Origin: SIAJ01 sp036266155
Lineage (GTDB): Bacteria; Planctomycetota; Planctomycetia; Gemmatales; Gemmataceae
Length of the DNA stretch: 64,000 nucleotides
Direction of reading: 5' to 3'
Assembly (NCBI GenBank): GCA_036266155.1
Contig: DATANR010000120.1
Location: 25,396-89,395, forward strand
The stretch's first letter is position 1. Each line of letters opens with the position of its first letter. The notes below the pieces were generated by a model, which was given only the letters and a program-made list of their open reading frames with translations, ran no database searches and was not told where the DNA came from. This document shows, one piece after another, positions 18,795 through 28,795 of the stretch. The position numbers and the translations under genes are program-made.

Positions 18795-20446
18795 ACCCCA
18801 TCGTTCGCCGCGAACTGGTTGAACTATTGCGCACCCGCGGCGCGCTGGCCGCGCAAATCGCCCTGGCGGCCGCTTGCATTCTTCTTGTCCTGGTCCGGTG
18901 GCCGACGGGCGGGGTCAGCGACTTGAACGGCGCGCGCTCCATGCAAGTGCTGCGCGTGTTTGGTTACGGCTTGCTCGCCGGGATTCTCTTTCTCGTGCCG
19001 GCCTACCCAGCGTCGGCCATCGTTCGCGAACGCGTGCGCGGCACGCTGGCGCTGTTGCTGAATTCGCCGATGAGCGCCACGTCGATTTACCTGGGCAAGC
19101 TCGGTGGCATCCTCGGCTTCGCTGCTTTGCTATTGACGATGACGCTGCCCGCGGCCGGCGCGTGTTATGCGCTCGGCGGCGTCCCGGTCAGCGGCGGCAT
19201 CGGGCTGCTATACGCCATTCTCGGCCTGGCCGTGCTGCAACTCGCCACGCTCGGTTTGCTCGTCAGCAGTCGGGCGGACTCCGTCGATACGTCCCTGCGA
19301 TTGACTTATTCGCTCGTCCTCGCGGTTGCGGTGCTGCCGCTCGTTCCGTATGCACTGTTCGAAGGCAAGGCAGGCGGTCTCGGTGAATTGGTCTCGTGGA
19401 TCCGTTGTCTGTCGCCGATTCCGGCCGTGCTGGAAGTCATCGGCCAGAGCGGGCGCGGGGCGCACGGCATGGACGCGGGGACCGACGTCATTGGCCGTTA
19501 CGCGATCCTGGCACTTGGCACGAGCTGGGTTTGTGCCATGGCCACGATCGCGCGGTTGAGTAGCGCACCGCTGGATCGTTCGCGGCCGGCCGGTGTGATG
19601 ACCGATGACCTCTCCATTGGGACTCGCGCGGCAAGGCGCATGTTCTTTCTCGTCGATCCAAATCGGCGGTCGCGGAACATCAGCCTGATTGTCAATCCGG
19701 TCATGGCGAAAGAGTTTCGCACCCGGCGCTTCGGTCGTTCCCACTGGACACTGCGGTTGATCGCCCTGAGTGCCCTGCTTTCGCTGGCACTGAGTTGCAT
19801 CGCGGCCGCCGGCGCTCTCGAATGGGGCCATGAGGAAATCGCTGGCGGACTCGTCATACTGCAGACGATTCTGTTGTTGCTCTTCGCGCCGAGCTTGTCG
19901 GCAGGTTTGATCAGCAGCGAACGTGAAGGCGGCAGCTGGCAATTGTTGCGAACGACCCCGCTCTCGGCCGGGACGATCTTGCGCGGCAAGCTGGCGAGCG
20001 CAATCTTTCCGCTGCTGCTGCTTCTTTGTGCCACCATGCCCGGCTACCTCGTGATGATCGCCATCGATCCACAACTGTCGCCGCAGGCCCAGCGTGTGGC
20101 GGTCTGTCTGGTCGTTATGGCGCTGTTCGCCGTCCTGGTCGGCGCGGCTGCGAGCAGCCTGTTCCGCTCCACCGCTTCCGCGACGGTGGCGGCGTATTTG
20201 GTGCTCGTCGGCATTTGCGTGGCGCCGTTGCTCGCGTGGCTCGGACGCGATGCACCCTTCGGCAGAGGCACCGTCGAATCGGTGTTAAGTATCAGCCCGC
20301 TCGCGGCGGCGCTGCATGCATCGCAAACGCGCGGCTTCGCCGAATACGAACTTCTGCCTGTCAACTGGTGGGTGATGGGCGCCATGTGTCTCGGCCTGAT
20401 CGTGCTGCTCGTCGTGCGAACGCGGCGCTTGTACCGCCCGGAGTAA
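18791..20446 (+). CDS. ABC-2 type permease, duplicated architecture
   Basis: 551 residues and about 12 predicted membrane helices. The protein looks like two ABC-2 permease halves in tandem. The first begins MNPIVRRELVELLRTRGALA and the second begins near residue 295 with NPVMAKEFRTRRFGRSHW. Each starts with the amphipathic elbow helix typical of the family and then has six hydrophobic segments. This would let one polypeptide supply both transmembrane subunits for the ATPase encoded just upstream (4-nt overlap). The gene is followed 5 bp later by the HEAT-repeat gene. It acts in the inner membrane. Confidence 0.9.
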   Translation: MNPIVRRELVELLRTRGALAAQIALAAACILLVLVRWPTGGVSDLNGARSMQVLRVFGYGLLAGILFLVPAYPASAIVRERVRGTLALLLNSPMSATSIYLGKLGGILGFAALLLTMTLPAAGACYALGGVPVSGGIGLLYAILGLAVLQLATLGLLVSSRADSVDTSLRLTYSLVLAVAVLPLVPYALFEGKAGGLGELVSWIRCLSPIPAVLEVIGQSGRGAHGMDAGTDVIGRYAILALGTSWVCAMATIARLSSAPLDRSRPAGVMTDDLSIGTRAARRMFFLVDPNRRSRNISLIVNPVMAKEFRTRRFGRSHWTLRLIALSALLSLALSCIAAAGALEWGHEEIAGGLVILQTILLLLFAPSLSAGLISSEREGGSWQLLRTTPLSAGTILRGKLASAIFPLLLLLCATMPGYLVMIAIDPQLSPQAQRVAVCLVVMALFAVLVGAAASSLFRSTASATVAAYLVLVGICVAPLLAWLGRDAPFGRGTVESVLSISPLAAALHASQTRGFAEYELLPVNWWVMGAMCLGLIVLLVVRTRRLYRPE

Positions 20447-20451
20447 GTTCC

Positions 20452-22260
20452 ATGCGGATGCTGTTCGTCCTTCGATGCGCGCTGCTCGGTCTGCTCGTTT
20501 GCGCTCCAGCCACGTCCGCACAGGATCCGGTGATCGATTCGGCGATGGACAACGATCCGCTCGTCCCGCTGGCCCGAACCCAATTCAAGGAAGTTCCCGG
20601 CTTGCTGCAACTCTGGCTGGACGCGCTCGATCGACCGGAGGCGGAAATGCGTGCGCGTGCGGCGCTGGCCATCGTTCAGGCCAACGAGCGCGGCATGAAG
20701 AACTTGTCGGTTGCCAAAACTCCCTTGCTCCGAGAATTGAATCGCGCAGAGCAGCATCCGTCAGTCCGATTGGCCGTCGCGAAGGCGCTGATTGCACTCG
20801 ACGCCCGAGAAACGGCCGCGGACCTTCACCGCACGGCCGCGTCCGATGTCGATTTGCGCGAACTCGTTGACCCCGTGCTCGCGAAATGGGATTTCAAACC
20901 GGCGCGAGCGACCTGGCTGGCGCGGCTTGACGAGTCAGCGCACGGTCGCGGCACGGTGCTGGCCATTCAGGCGCTGGCGACCGTCAAGGAAGGCGGCGCG
21001 GCTGATCGCCTGCACGCTATCGTGCTTGATCGAGACATATCTCCAGTCGTACGGATGGAAGCCGCGCGGGTGCTGGGAGTGGTCCGCACACAGGGAAGCG
21101 AAGCGGACGCCGCCCGGCTTGCTTCGGACAAGGGGCCGAGCGGGCTGGTGAACCGAGTCGCGGCCGCGACGTTGTTGCGCCATCACGCGGGCGATAAGGC
21201 CGTGACGCAGCTACAGGCCTTGGCCAAAGACCCGGCCCCCGCCGTAGCGGTGCTGGCTCTTGATCGCTTGATGGAAATCGACTCCAAGTTGGTCGAACCG
21301 CTGGGCGATAGCCTCCTGACGAACCTGGATGCCAAGGTGCGGGCGATCGGGATCGAAGTGCTGTTGCGCCATCCATCCGATGCACGTGTTCGTCAGCTAG
21401 GCGACCGACTGCACGATGCAGACCCGACCAATCGTCGGCGCGCACGCGCATGCTTGAAGTCGCTGTCGGCCAAACCCGAATTGGCGACGCAATGCGCCCG
21501 CGAAGCTACCCGAGCACTGGAAAGCACGGACTGGCGCGGCCACGAGCAAGGCGCCTTGCTCGCGGCCGAACTGGATCTCAAGCCCGCTGCCAACCGAATT
21601 GTGGAGTTGCTGTCGAGCGATCAAACGCAGACGGTCGTCGCGGCCGGCTGGGCACTGCGCAAACTTGCGGTCCCAGCGACGCTCGCGCCGATCCACGCAT
21701 ACCTCAAGAGCCAGTATCGCACCATCTTGGATTCCGGCCCCGATGGCGGCCGGCTGAGCCTTGCGACGGGTGCACTCGATTTGCAACTGGCACAGCTCTG
21801 CCAGTTCATGGGCCAGGCGAAGTATCAGGAATCGCTGCCGCTATTTCGCGCGTGGATTCCGGTCAACTTACCGCCCAACAAGAAGGGTATCGTGGAGGGC
21901 ACCACGCCCCTGGGCGCCGAAACGCGGGCGGCTGCGTTTTGGGCAATGGGCAAATGGCACGACGGCGAGCCGGACGCTGAGTTGGTTCGCTCCTTCATCG
22001 CCCGACTCCGAGCGGTCAATCCCGGCGACGTGGAGGTTCACCGCGTCCGCACGATGGCCGCGATTTCGCTCGGCCGGATGAAGGCCAGTACGGCATTGCC
22101 ATCGCTCCGCGAATTCTACATCGCCAAGCAGCCGTCGCTCGACCCGGTGAACAACGCCTGCGGTTGGGCCATCGACCAGATCACCGGCAACAAGACACCG
22201 CGTGAAGGAGTTGTCGATAAGCCGTACGTCGATTGGTTCTTGATGCCGGCCAAGCAATAA
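20452..22260 (+). CDS. Exported HEAT-repeat protein, last gene of ABC operon
   Basis: 602 residues from the ATG at 20452; the open frame extends to 20026 but the upstream part lies in the permease gene. The N-terminus MRMLFVLRCALLGLLVCAPA is a signal peptide. Most of the chain is made of two-helix HEAT-like repeats, such as DRPEAEMRARAALAIVQ, VRLAVAKALIALDARET and VVRMEAARVLGVV. HEAT solenoids are usually protein-binding scaffolds. Its place directly behind the permease suggests that it is a periplasmic partner of the transporter or of its cargo. No catalytic motif is seen. Confidence 0.82.
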   Translation: MRMLFVLRCALLGLLVCAPATSAQDPVIDSAMDNDPLVPLARTQFKEVPGLLQLWLDALDRPEAEMRARAALAIVQANERGMKNLSVAKTPLLRELNRAEQHPSVRLAVAKALIALDARETAADLHRTAASDVDLRELVDPVLAKWDFKPARATWLARLDESAHGRGTVLAIQALATVKEGGAADRLHAIVLDRDISPVVRMEAARVLGVVRTQGSEADAARLASDKGPSGLVNRVAAATLLRHHAGDKAVTQLQALAKDPAPAVAVLALDRLMEIDSKLVEPLGDSLLTNLDAKVRAIGIEVLLRHPSDARVRQLGDRLHDADPTNRRRARACLKSLSAKPELATQCAREATRALESTDWRGHEQGALLAAELDLKPAANRIVELLSSDQTQTVVAAGWALRKLAVPATLAPIHAYLKSQYRTILDSGPDGGRLSLATGALDLQLAQLCQFMGQAKYQESLPLFRAWIPVNLPPNKKGIVEGTTPLGAETRAAAFWAMGKWHDGEPDAELVRSFIARLRAVNPGDVEVHRVRTMAAISLGRMKASTALPSLREFYIAKQPSLDPVNNACGWAIDQITGNKTPREGVVDKPYVDWFLMPAKQ

Positions 22261-22458
22261 GAACGCGAGAAAAAATGGGGTCGTGCGCACCCTCCCATTG
22301 GGCAAGCCTTTTCGACAACTCAGGAAATCGACTTCGATTATTTACAAACGCTCCTCCAATTTTTCAGTTGCTCATACGCTCACCGCTGATGTCGAATCAA
22401 GTTCTGGCGAATCGCATCGCGAACGAATATGCTGGGGCAGGGTAATGAGGAGTTGCCA

Positions 22459-24966
22459 ATGCGCTTATGGCTAAGCCTGGCAATCGCGACCTCCGTATGC
22501 GCCGGCACAAGCGCCCAGGAGTTGCCCCCGCGTTGGGCGCCTGATGGCGTCCAGGCGGTTTACGGCCCATGCCGGCTTGTCGAATCGTGTCCGCTGGCTC
22601 TTCTGGTTTCAGACGACGGACGAAAGCTGTACTCGGTCCATTCCGATCGGATTTGCGCGTGGGACCGCGCGACGCAGCGTTGCTCCCATGCCATTGGCTT
22701 TGCCATCGGAAATCCAACGCTCTTAGCCACCGAGTTGGACCATCTCGAAAGCGGCAAATGGGCCGAGTCCATCCAAGTCGCCGCTTGGGTTCCTGGCGCC
22801 GCAGCCATCGGATTGATCAGAGCTTACTCGGGATTTCAGATCATCGACCCCGAGACTCGGCAGCGGCAGAAAACCGGGATCAAACTGGCAGCAGCGAAGC
22901 GCCTTACCTTTTCCAACGATGGCAAGCGCTTGCTTGCCTTGCTAGACGACGACACCCAGCGATTGCTGGACGTCGTCTCCGGCAAAACCTTGTGGGAAAG
23001 CAAGAGCGGCGCACGTCAGCGCGGGGCCTGCGCCCTGGCCCCGGACGGAACGACCGTGGCGCTCGCGCGTTCGGCCGGGGCCGTCGAGCTGATCAACTTG
23101 GCGACCAAAGAGATCGATGCGATTCTGAATCTCGAATCCACCGCGGAACGAGTGACGCACATTGCCTACACCGCGGATGGCAGAGTTTTGAGCGTCGCTG
23201 GCCCCAACCAAGTGTCCTTCTACGCAGTTCCGGATCGCAAGTTTCTGGCATGCCTCCCATTGCCGCGCGAAGGCGAGTGGGACGCCTCCGTACTCTTTTC
23301 GCCGGACGGACGGCGGGCGGTGATTCGGATGTCGCCGCAACGAGCAGCTATCGTGGAGGTGGCGACGGCACAATTAGTTGGTTGGCTGGATTTCCAGGGA
23401 TTGTTGGCCGGCGATCTGGTATTCGGAAGGGACGGTAAAACAGTCTTCGGAGCTTCGAGCCGCGTCGCTTTTCGGACCTGGGACATCGAAGCCTGCAAGG
23501 AAATCGCGGTGCCTGCGGGTCACACAGGTCCGATCTTCAGCGCTGCGATGACGCCGGATCGACGAAAGATCGTGAGCATGGGCGTGGACCCGGACTTCTG
23601 CATCTGGGACATTGAATCCGGGCAATTGCTCAAACATGGTCGGATCGACGGGCTGTCGAACGACCCGCGTCCCATCCTGGCCGCGGATGGCACCATGGCG
23701 CTAGCTGTGGATCGGCGCGGACGGATCGCATGGATTGACCTCCTATCTAGTCGGACGCTCCTTCGCGAGCCGAAAATCGTTCAACCGACGGCTTTGGCCT
23801 TTGGGGCAAAAGATAAGGTCCTCTACGTCGGCGGACCTGGGTTCGAGTCGCGTGGAATCGATACGCAGACCGGTACGGTACTGTGGGAGGATTCTGGACT
23901 CGTCCACGGCGGCCATTGCGCGGTCGCCACGCCCGACGGGAAGTCATTTGTTGTGGGCACACGCAATGGCAGCGTGCGATGTCGAGACGCATTCACAGGG
24001 AAGGATCTTTGGCGCATCGAGGCCGGTGGCAGCCGTGTCACGACGGTTGCCATTGATCACGATGGCCAACGGGTCGCGGCCGGGAATGCCGCGGGCGAGA
24101 TCATCGTTCTGTCCGCCGCGACGGGGAAGAAGGTGTATGGCACCACCCGGAGCAACCACGCTGTTGCCGACTTGAGCTTTTCTCCGGATGGTCGCCTCCT
24201 GGCGATTGGCGTGAATCATGCGGAAGCCAAGACGCAACGCATGCTGGCCACCGTACAAGTTCATGAACTGGCGACGGGGCAGGAAATCGCCAGTCTTCCT
24301 GATCAACCCGGCCCGCTCACATCGCTGTTTTTTTCGCCGGATGGCCGTGAACTGTTCACAGCAAACTGGCAAGGGTATGTGTTTCGATCAAGGTGGCTTG
24401 CTTCCCCCGATTCCGTCGTGAAGCACCCGAATGAAGCGATCATCGCGTGGTCATTGCTCGGTGACAGCGACGGGGCCTTCGCTCACATCGCGATGGCCCG
24501 TCTGGTACACAATCCCGACGAGGCGTTGCGTGCATTCAAGACGGGTATGAAGCCCGAGGCCGAGTTGCTTGGCAAGATCATCGGCGACCTGATTGTTGAT
24601 CTCGAGAAGCCGCGCTTTGCCGACCGCGAACGGGCCGGCCGGCAACTGGCGCAGCTCAATTGGCGTGCCAAGAATGAACTGCAAAAACTCGTGTCGACAA
24701 GCACATCGGAGGAAGCTCGTAACCGGGCCAGTCAGCTCGTGCGGGCGATGGGCGATGTGAGTGCACGACGCTCGGACTCAGCGCTCAAGCGCTATCGAAC
24801 CTGTGCGGTCCTCGAGGAAATCGGTACGCTCGAGGCACGCGCTGTTCTGAAGGAACTCGCCAACGATTGGTCGGAAGCGAAAGCAGTGCTCAATCAGCCC
24901 AGTCTGTCGGCGCCGCCCGCCGGCATCGATTTACGGAAATCGATTATCGAACGAGCGAGTCGGTAG
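22459..24966 (+). CDS. Exported WD40-like beta-propeller protein with C-terminal helical domain
   Basis: 835 residues from the ATG at 22459, preceded by GAGGAG. A signal peptide (MRLWLSLAIATSVCAGTSAQ) leads into repeated WD40/PQQ-like blades: FSNDGKRLLALLDDDTQRLL, FSPDGRRAVIR, AGHTGPIFSAAMTPDRRKI, FCIWDIESGQ, FSPDGRLLAIGV and FSPDGRELFTANWQGYVF. The C-terminal 170 residues are alpha-helical (DLEKPRFADRERAGRQLAQL, then YRTCAVLEEIGTLEARAVLK), an arrangement common at the end of planctomycete WD40 proteins. It probably scaffolds protein contacts in the periplasm. It is separated by 198 bp from the ABC operon and may have its own promoter. Confidence 0.85.
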   Translation: MRLWLSLAIATSVCAGTSAQELPPRWAPDGVQAVYGPCRLVESCPLALLVSDDGRKLYSVHSDRICAWDRATQRCSHAIGFAIGNPTLLATELDHLESGKWAESIQVAAWVPGAAAIGLIRAYSGFQIIDPETRQRQKTGIKLAAAKRLTFSNDGKRLLALLDDDTQRLLDVVSGKTLWESKSGARQRGACALAPDGTTVALARSAGAVELINLATKEIDAILNLESTAERVTHIAYTADGRVLSVAGPNQVSFYAVPDRKFLACLPLPREGEWDASVLFSPDGRRAVIRMSPQRAAIVEVATAQLVGWLDFQGLLAGDLVFGRDGKTVFGASSRVAFRTWDIEACKEIAVPAGHTGPIFSAAMTPDRRKIVSMGVDPDFCIWDIESGQLLKHGRIDGLSNDPRPILAADGTMALAVDRRGRIAWIDLLSSRTLLREPKIVQPTALAFGAKDKVLYVGGPGFESRGIDTQTGTVLWEDSGLVHGGHCAVATPDGKSFVVGTRNGSVRCRDAFTGKDLWRIEAGGSRVTTVAIDHDGQRVAAGNAAGEIIVLSAATGKKVYGTTRSNHAVADLSFSPDGRLLAIGVNHAEAKTQRMLATVQVHELATGQEIASLPDQPGPLTSLFFSPDGRELFTANWQGYVFRSRWLASPDSVVKHPNEAIIAWSLLGDSDGAFAHIAMARLVHNPDEALRAFKTGMKPEAELLGKIIGDLIVDLEKPRFADRERAGRQLAQLNWRAKNELQKLVSTSTSEEARNRASQLVRAMGDVSARRSDSALKRYRTCAVLEEIGTLEARAVLKELANDWSEAKAVLNQPSLSAPPAGIDLRKSIIERASR

Positions 24967-25109
24967 CGCGTTGTTTTGCAATGTACCCAATTGAAGTGAA
25001 GAGCCAATAATCGATTGGCGTACGAGCAGCCGTTGTCAGAACACCTTCGCCGCCGAACATGTCGCCTGTGGAAGCGACAAGCAAGTGCCTCTACGATACA
25101 TTGGCTCGA

Positions 25110-25661
25110 ATGTCCGACGTGACGCGAATCCTGACCGCTATCGGGGAGGGCGATCCAAGCGCTCCTGCTCAACTGCTGCCGCTGGTCTATGAGGAACTGC
25201 GTCGCCTTGCCGCGGTGCGAATGGCGGCCGAACGACCGGACCATTCGCTGACGCCGACGGCGCTCGTTCACGAAGCCTACTTGCGTCTCGTCGGCGCGCA
25301 AGCGTTCGATCATCGGGGCCACTTCTTCGCCGCCGCCGCGGAAGCCATGCGCCGCATCCTGGTTGAGAATGCGCGCCGCCGAACGCGTGCAAGGCACGGC
25401 GGAAACCTTCAGCGCGTCGACCTTGACTCCGTCGCACCGACGGCGCCGGATGCGGACGAGGAACTTGTCGCTCTGAGCGAGGCACTCGACCAATTCGCGC
25501 TGGTGAATCCTCAAGCCGCCGAACTGGTCAAGCTCCGCTACTTTGGAGGCATGACCGGTCGGGAGGCGGCTGAAGTGCTTGGCGTCTCGCCACGCAGGGC
25601 TGACCAGATCTGGGCTTACGCCCGCGGTTGGCTGCTAGAACGGCTCGAAAGCGCCGATTGA
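25110..25661 (+). CDS. ECF sigma factor, planctomycete kinase-associated type
   Basis: 183 residues from the ATG at 25110; an upstream ATG at 25059 would add 17 residues with no homology signal. Region 2 reads APAQLLPLVYEELRRLAAVR and region 4 reads LVKLRYFGGMTGREAAEVLG, then VSPRRADQIWAYARGWLLER. The motif SLTPTALVHEAYLRLVGAQ is characteristic of the ECF_sig70 family that is expanded in Planctomycetes and linked to Ser/Thr kinases. A kinase gene follows 84 bp downstream on the same strand, so the sigma factor is likely controlled by phosphorylation rather than by a classical anti-sigma factor. No such anti-sigma gene is nearby. Confidence 0.93.
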   Translation: MSDVTRILTAIGEGDPSAPAQLLPLVYEELRRLAAVRMAAERPDHSLTPTALVHEAYLRLVGAQAFDHRGHFFAAAAEAMRRILVENARRRTRARHGGNLQRVDLDSVAPTAPDADEELVALSEALDQFALVNPQAAELVKLRYFGGMTGREAAEVLGVSPRRADQIWAYARGWLLERLESAD

Positions 25662-25745
25662 TTCGCTGTTTTTTCATTTTTCCGTGCGCAAAATGCCCGC
25701 CGATGTCGCATTGCAGTTGGCGGCAATTTCACCCTGTGGGTACCC

Positions 25746-28469
25746 ATGGACGAGCAATCGTTATTCATTGCCGCGGCCGAGATTGCAGACCCGGCTGAAC
25801 GGGCCAAGTACCTCGATCGCGTCTGTGGAGTCGACAAGCCGTTGTTGCAACGTGTGCAGAACCTCCTTGACCGTGCGAGCAATGCCGGAAGCTTTCTCGA
25901 GAAACCGGCGGTTGGCCATGACGTCACCAGTGAATTCCAATCCGAAATCGCGCGTCCTGCCGCCGTCGCCAGTGCTAAGGCGATCGAGCAACCGGGCGTG
26001 ATGATTGATTCGTACAAGCTCATCGAGCAAATCGGCGAAGGCGGCATGGGCGCCGTGTGGATGGCCCAGCAGACCGACCCAGTCAAGCGACTCGTGGCGT
26101 TGAAGCTTGTCAAGGCCGGCATGGATTCGAAGTCGGTCATTGCCCGCTTCGAGGCCGAACGGCAAGCGCTGGCATTGATGGACCATCCAAACATCGCCCG
26201 CGTGCTCGACGGAGGAACGACACCCGCCGGCCGACCCTACTTTGTCATGGATCTGGTCAAGGGCCTGCCGATCACCAAGTTTTGCGACAAGCATCGCTTC
26301 ACGCCCCTGCAGCGGCTGGAACTGTTCATCGCCGTTTGCCAGGCCGTGCAGCACGCTCATCAAAAAGGAATCATCCATCGCGATCTCAAGCCATCCAACG
26401 TGCTCGTGGCTCTTTACGACGACAAGCCAGTGCCCAAGGTGATCGACTTCGGCCTCGCCAAGGCGACCGGGCAGCAGTTGACCGACAAGACACTCGTCAC
26501 CGGGTTCGGCGCCATCGTCGGCACTCTCGAATACATGTCCCCAGAGCAGGCGGAGTTCAACCAGCTCGACATCGATACGCGGAGCGACATCTACTCACTC
26601 GGCGTGCTCTTGTACGAGTTGCTGGCCGGCAGTCCCCCCTTCGCCAAGGGCGATCTCGAGAAAGCGGGGATGCTCGAAATGCTGCGCGTGATTCGGGAAA
26701 AAGAGCCATCCAAGCCAAGCACGAAGCTGAGCACGGCCGAGAGGTTGCCGACGCTAGCCGCCAACCGCGGGACGGAGCCGGCGAAGTTGACGAAGCTTAT
26801 CCGCGGCGAACTCGACTGGATCGTGATGAAGGCGTTGGAGAAAGACCGTGGCCGGCGTTACGAAACGGCCGGTGGACTGGCGGAGGATGTGCATCGTTAC
26901 ATGCTGCATGAGCCGGTTCACGCTCATCCGGCATCGGCCGCATATCGGCTGCGGAAGTTCGCCCGCCGGCACAAGGGCCCAGTACTGGCGGCGAGTCTGT
27001 TGTTGCTGGTGCTGGTCGTGGGTGTCGTTGGCACGACAGCGGGATTTGTCCGGGCCGAGCATCAGCGGCAGATTGCTGAGCAAAACGAAACGAAGGCCAT
27101 TGCTGCCGCCGCGGCCGAGAAGCAAGAAAGGCAACTTGCCCAGGCTCGGGAGGCAGAAGCGCTAGCCCTGTTCCAATTTGTGGACGAGAAGATCATTGCG
27201 GCCGCGCGGCCGGAAGGCCAGGCGGGAGGTTTGGGTCGCGAGGTCACGATTCGCAAGGCGCTCGAAGTCGCACTCCCGGAGATTGGGCCACGGTTCGCCA
27301 ATCAGCCGCTCGTCGAAGCCCGTTTGCGCTTTACCGTGGGGACGTCGTTCGCCAACCTCGGCGAGCGCAAGATCGCCACCGATCAAATCGAGAGATCCCT
27401 GGCGCTTCGGCGCAAGCATCTTGCTTCGGACCATCCCGACACACTCGCGTGCATGAACAACCTCGCGAACTGCTATTACGCCATGGGCCGTGTAGCCGAT
27501 GCGACCAAACTCCAGGAAGAAACATTGGCGCTCATGAAGGCGCGACTCGGCCCCGAAGATCCCTTGACGCTCGGAGCCATCAGCAATCTGGCAATCAGCT
27601 ACGCAACCGTTGGTGAGCTGGAAAAGGCTCTGAAGCTCAACGAAGAAACGGTGGCAATCAAGAAGAGCAAATTTGGCCCCGACGATCCCCGCACGCTTGG
27701 CACTATGAACAACCTGGCGGGTGATTACCGCAACCTCGGCCGATTAGACGACGCACTCAAACTCAGCACGGAGACGGTCGAACGTTCGCAGAAAAGGCTT
27801 GGCCTCAGGAATCGCGTCACACTGGTGTGCATGGATACGCTCGCCAGCATTCACTACACGCGCGGTGAGTTTGCGGAGGCCGTCAAGATTTACGATTCGA
27901 TTTTGCCGCTCATGAAGGAGATACTCGGTCCCGGCCACTCCGTCACGCTGACCAACATGACGGCTCTGGCCAATACCTACGCCGCGCTCGGCCGATATGG
28001 CGACGAACTCAAGATCCGCGAGGAGACAATCGCCAAGCGACCCAAAGCCGACTCCGATCGGCCTGACGCATTGGATGACTTGATTCAACTCGCAGAACTG
28101 CTCGCGGTTTGCCCGGACGCCAAAATCCGCGACCCGAAGCGCGCCGTCGAGTTGGCCACCAAGGCGGTGGAACGCGCACCGAAATCGGAGTGGTACTTGC
28201 GGGGACTTGGTTGGGCCCAATTTCGAGCCGGCGCCTGGCAAGACAGCATCACGGCCCTGAATAAGTCGATCGAGCTGCGCAAGTCCGGGGGCGATTCCTT
28301 CTATTGGTTCGTTCTGGCCATGGACTATTGGCACCTGGGAGACAAGGCGGCGGCCCGCAAGCGGTACGACCAGGCCGTTGAATGGATGGCGAAGAACAAG
28401 CCAAGCGATCTACGCGTACACCGCTTCCGCGCGGAAGCGGACGAACTCATGAACAAGAAGTCCAAATAG
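25746..28469 (+). CDS. Ser/Thr protein kinase with membrane helix and TPR domain
   Basis: 907 residues. The kinase domain starts near 85 with the Gly-loop IGEGGMGAVW. The catalytic VALKLVKAG lysine, HRDLKPSN at about 211, DFGLAK at about 233 and GTLEYMSPEQA are all intact, so it should be active. A region rich in Lys/Thr follows, then a membrane helix near 413-433 (ASLLLLVLVVGVVGTTAGFV) and a short coiled coil. At least five TPR-type repeats lie between about 515 and 760 (TLACMNNLANCYYAMGRVAD, and similar), with further helices to the end. The kinase is cytoplasmic and the TPRs lie outside the membrane, suggesting signal perception from the periplasm. It pairs with the ECF sigma gene just upstream. 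Confidence 0.95.
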   Translation: MDEQSLFIAAAEIADPAERAKYLDRVCGVDKPLLQRVQNLLDRASNAGSFLEKPAVGHDVTSEFQSEIARPAAVASAKAIEQPGVMIDSYKLIEQIGEGGMGAVWMAQQTDPVKRLVALKLVKAGMDSKSVIARFEAERQALALMDHPNIARVLDGGTTPAGRPYFVMDLVKGLPITKFCDKHRFTPLQRLELFIAVCQAVQHAHQKGIIHRDLKPSNVLVALYDDKPVPKVIDFGLAKATGQQLTDKTLVTGFGAIVGTLEYMSPEQAEFNQLDIDTRSDIYSLGVLLYELLAGSPPFAKGDLEKAGMLEMLRVIREKEPSKPSTKLSTAERLPTLAANRGTEPAKLTKLIRGELDWIVMKALEKDRGRRYETAGGLAEDVHRYMLHEPVHAHPASAAYRLRKFARRHKGPVLAASLLLLVLVVGVVGTTAGFVRAEHQRQIAEQNETKAIAAAAAEKQERQLAQAREAEALALFQFVDEKIIAAARPEGQAGGLGREVTIRKALEVALPEIGPRFANQPLVEARLRFTVGTSFANLGERKIATDQIERSLALRRKHLASDHPDTLACMNNLANCYYAMGRVADATKLQEETLALMKARLGPEDPLTLGAISNLAISYATVGELEKALKLNEETVAIKKSKFGPDDPRTLGTMNNLAGDYRNLGRLDDALKLSTETVERSQKRLGLRNRVTLVCMDTLASIHYTRGEFAEAVKIYDSILPLMKEILGPGHSVTLTNMTALANTYAALGRYGDELKIREETIAKRPKADSDRPDALDDLIQLAELLAVCPDAKIRDPKRAVELATKAVERAPKSEWYLRGLGWAQFRAGAWQDSITALNKSIELRKSGGDSFYWFVLAMDYWHLGDKAAARKRYDQAVEWMAKNKPSDLRVHRFRAEADELMNKKSK

Positions 28470-28477
28470 GAGCAATT

Positions 28478-28753
28478 ATGCGACGCCCAAGACGATTCCT
28501 CTTCGTCATGATGCCCTTCTTCCTTCTCATGGGCGTGACGAATTTGCTCAAATACTCGGAAAAGCTGCTGGATGCCTCAGACAATGTGCGCGTCGTTCAC
28601 ATCATCGGCCTGTCCAGCGCGGGCGCGATGTGTGGCATCGCTTGGGCCGGCCTCATGGTTGCCCTCTTTGCTCGGAATTGGATTCCCGAAGGCCCCACGA
28701 AGATGGGCAAGCCAACGTCTCCTGGCCTCGAAGCAGACGCGCACGCGGCCTGA
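28478..28753 (+). CDS. Small two-helix membrane protein
   Basis: 91 residues from the ATG at 28478. Its ribosome binding site AGGAG overlaps the stop codon of the kinase gene, so translation is probably coupled. Two hydrophobic stretches are visible: FLFVMMPFFLLMGVTNLL and HIIGLSSAGAMCGIAWAGLM. Both ends are charged. The family is not recognised. Position suggests an accessory of the kinase, but nothing in the sequence proves it. Confidence 0.7.
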   Translation: MRRPRRFLFVMMPFFLLMGVTNLLKYSEKLLDASDNVRVVHIIGLSSAGAMCGIAWAGLMVALFARNWIPEGPTKMGKPTSPGLEADAHAA

Positions 28754-28795
28754 CCGGCCAATGTCGCCGTCCTTATGACAATCCTCTCGTGGTCC

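Noticed and set aside
23825..23850. tRNA-like GGGTTCGAGTCGCG (T-loop motif)
   Set aside because: It lies inside the WD40-like coding sequence and no acceptor or anticodon arms can be drawn around it.
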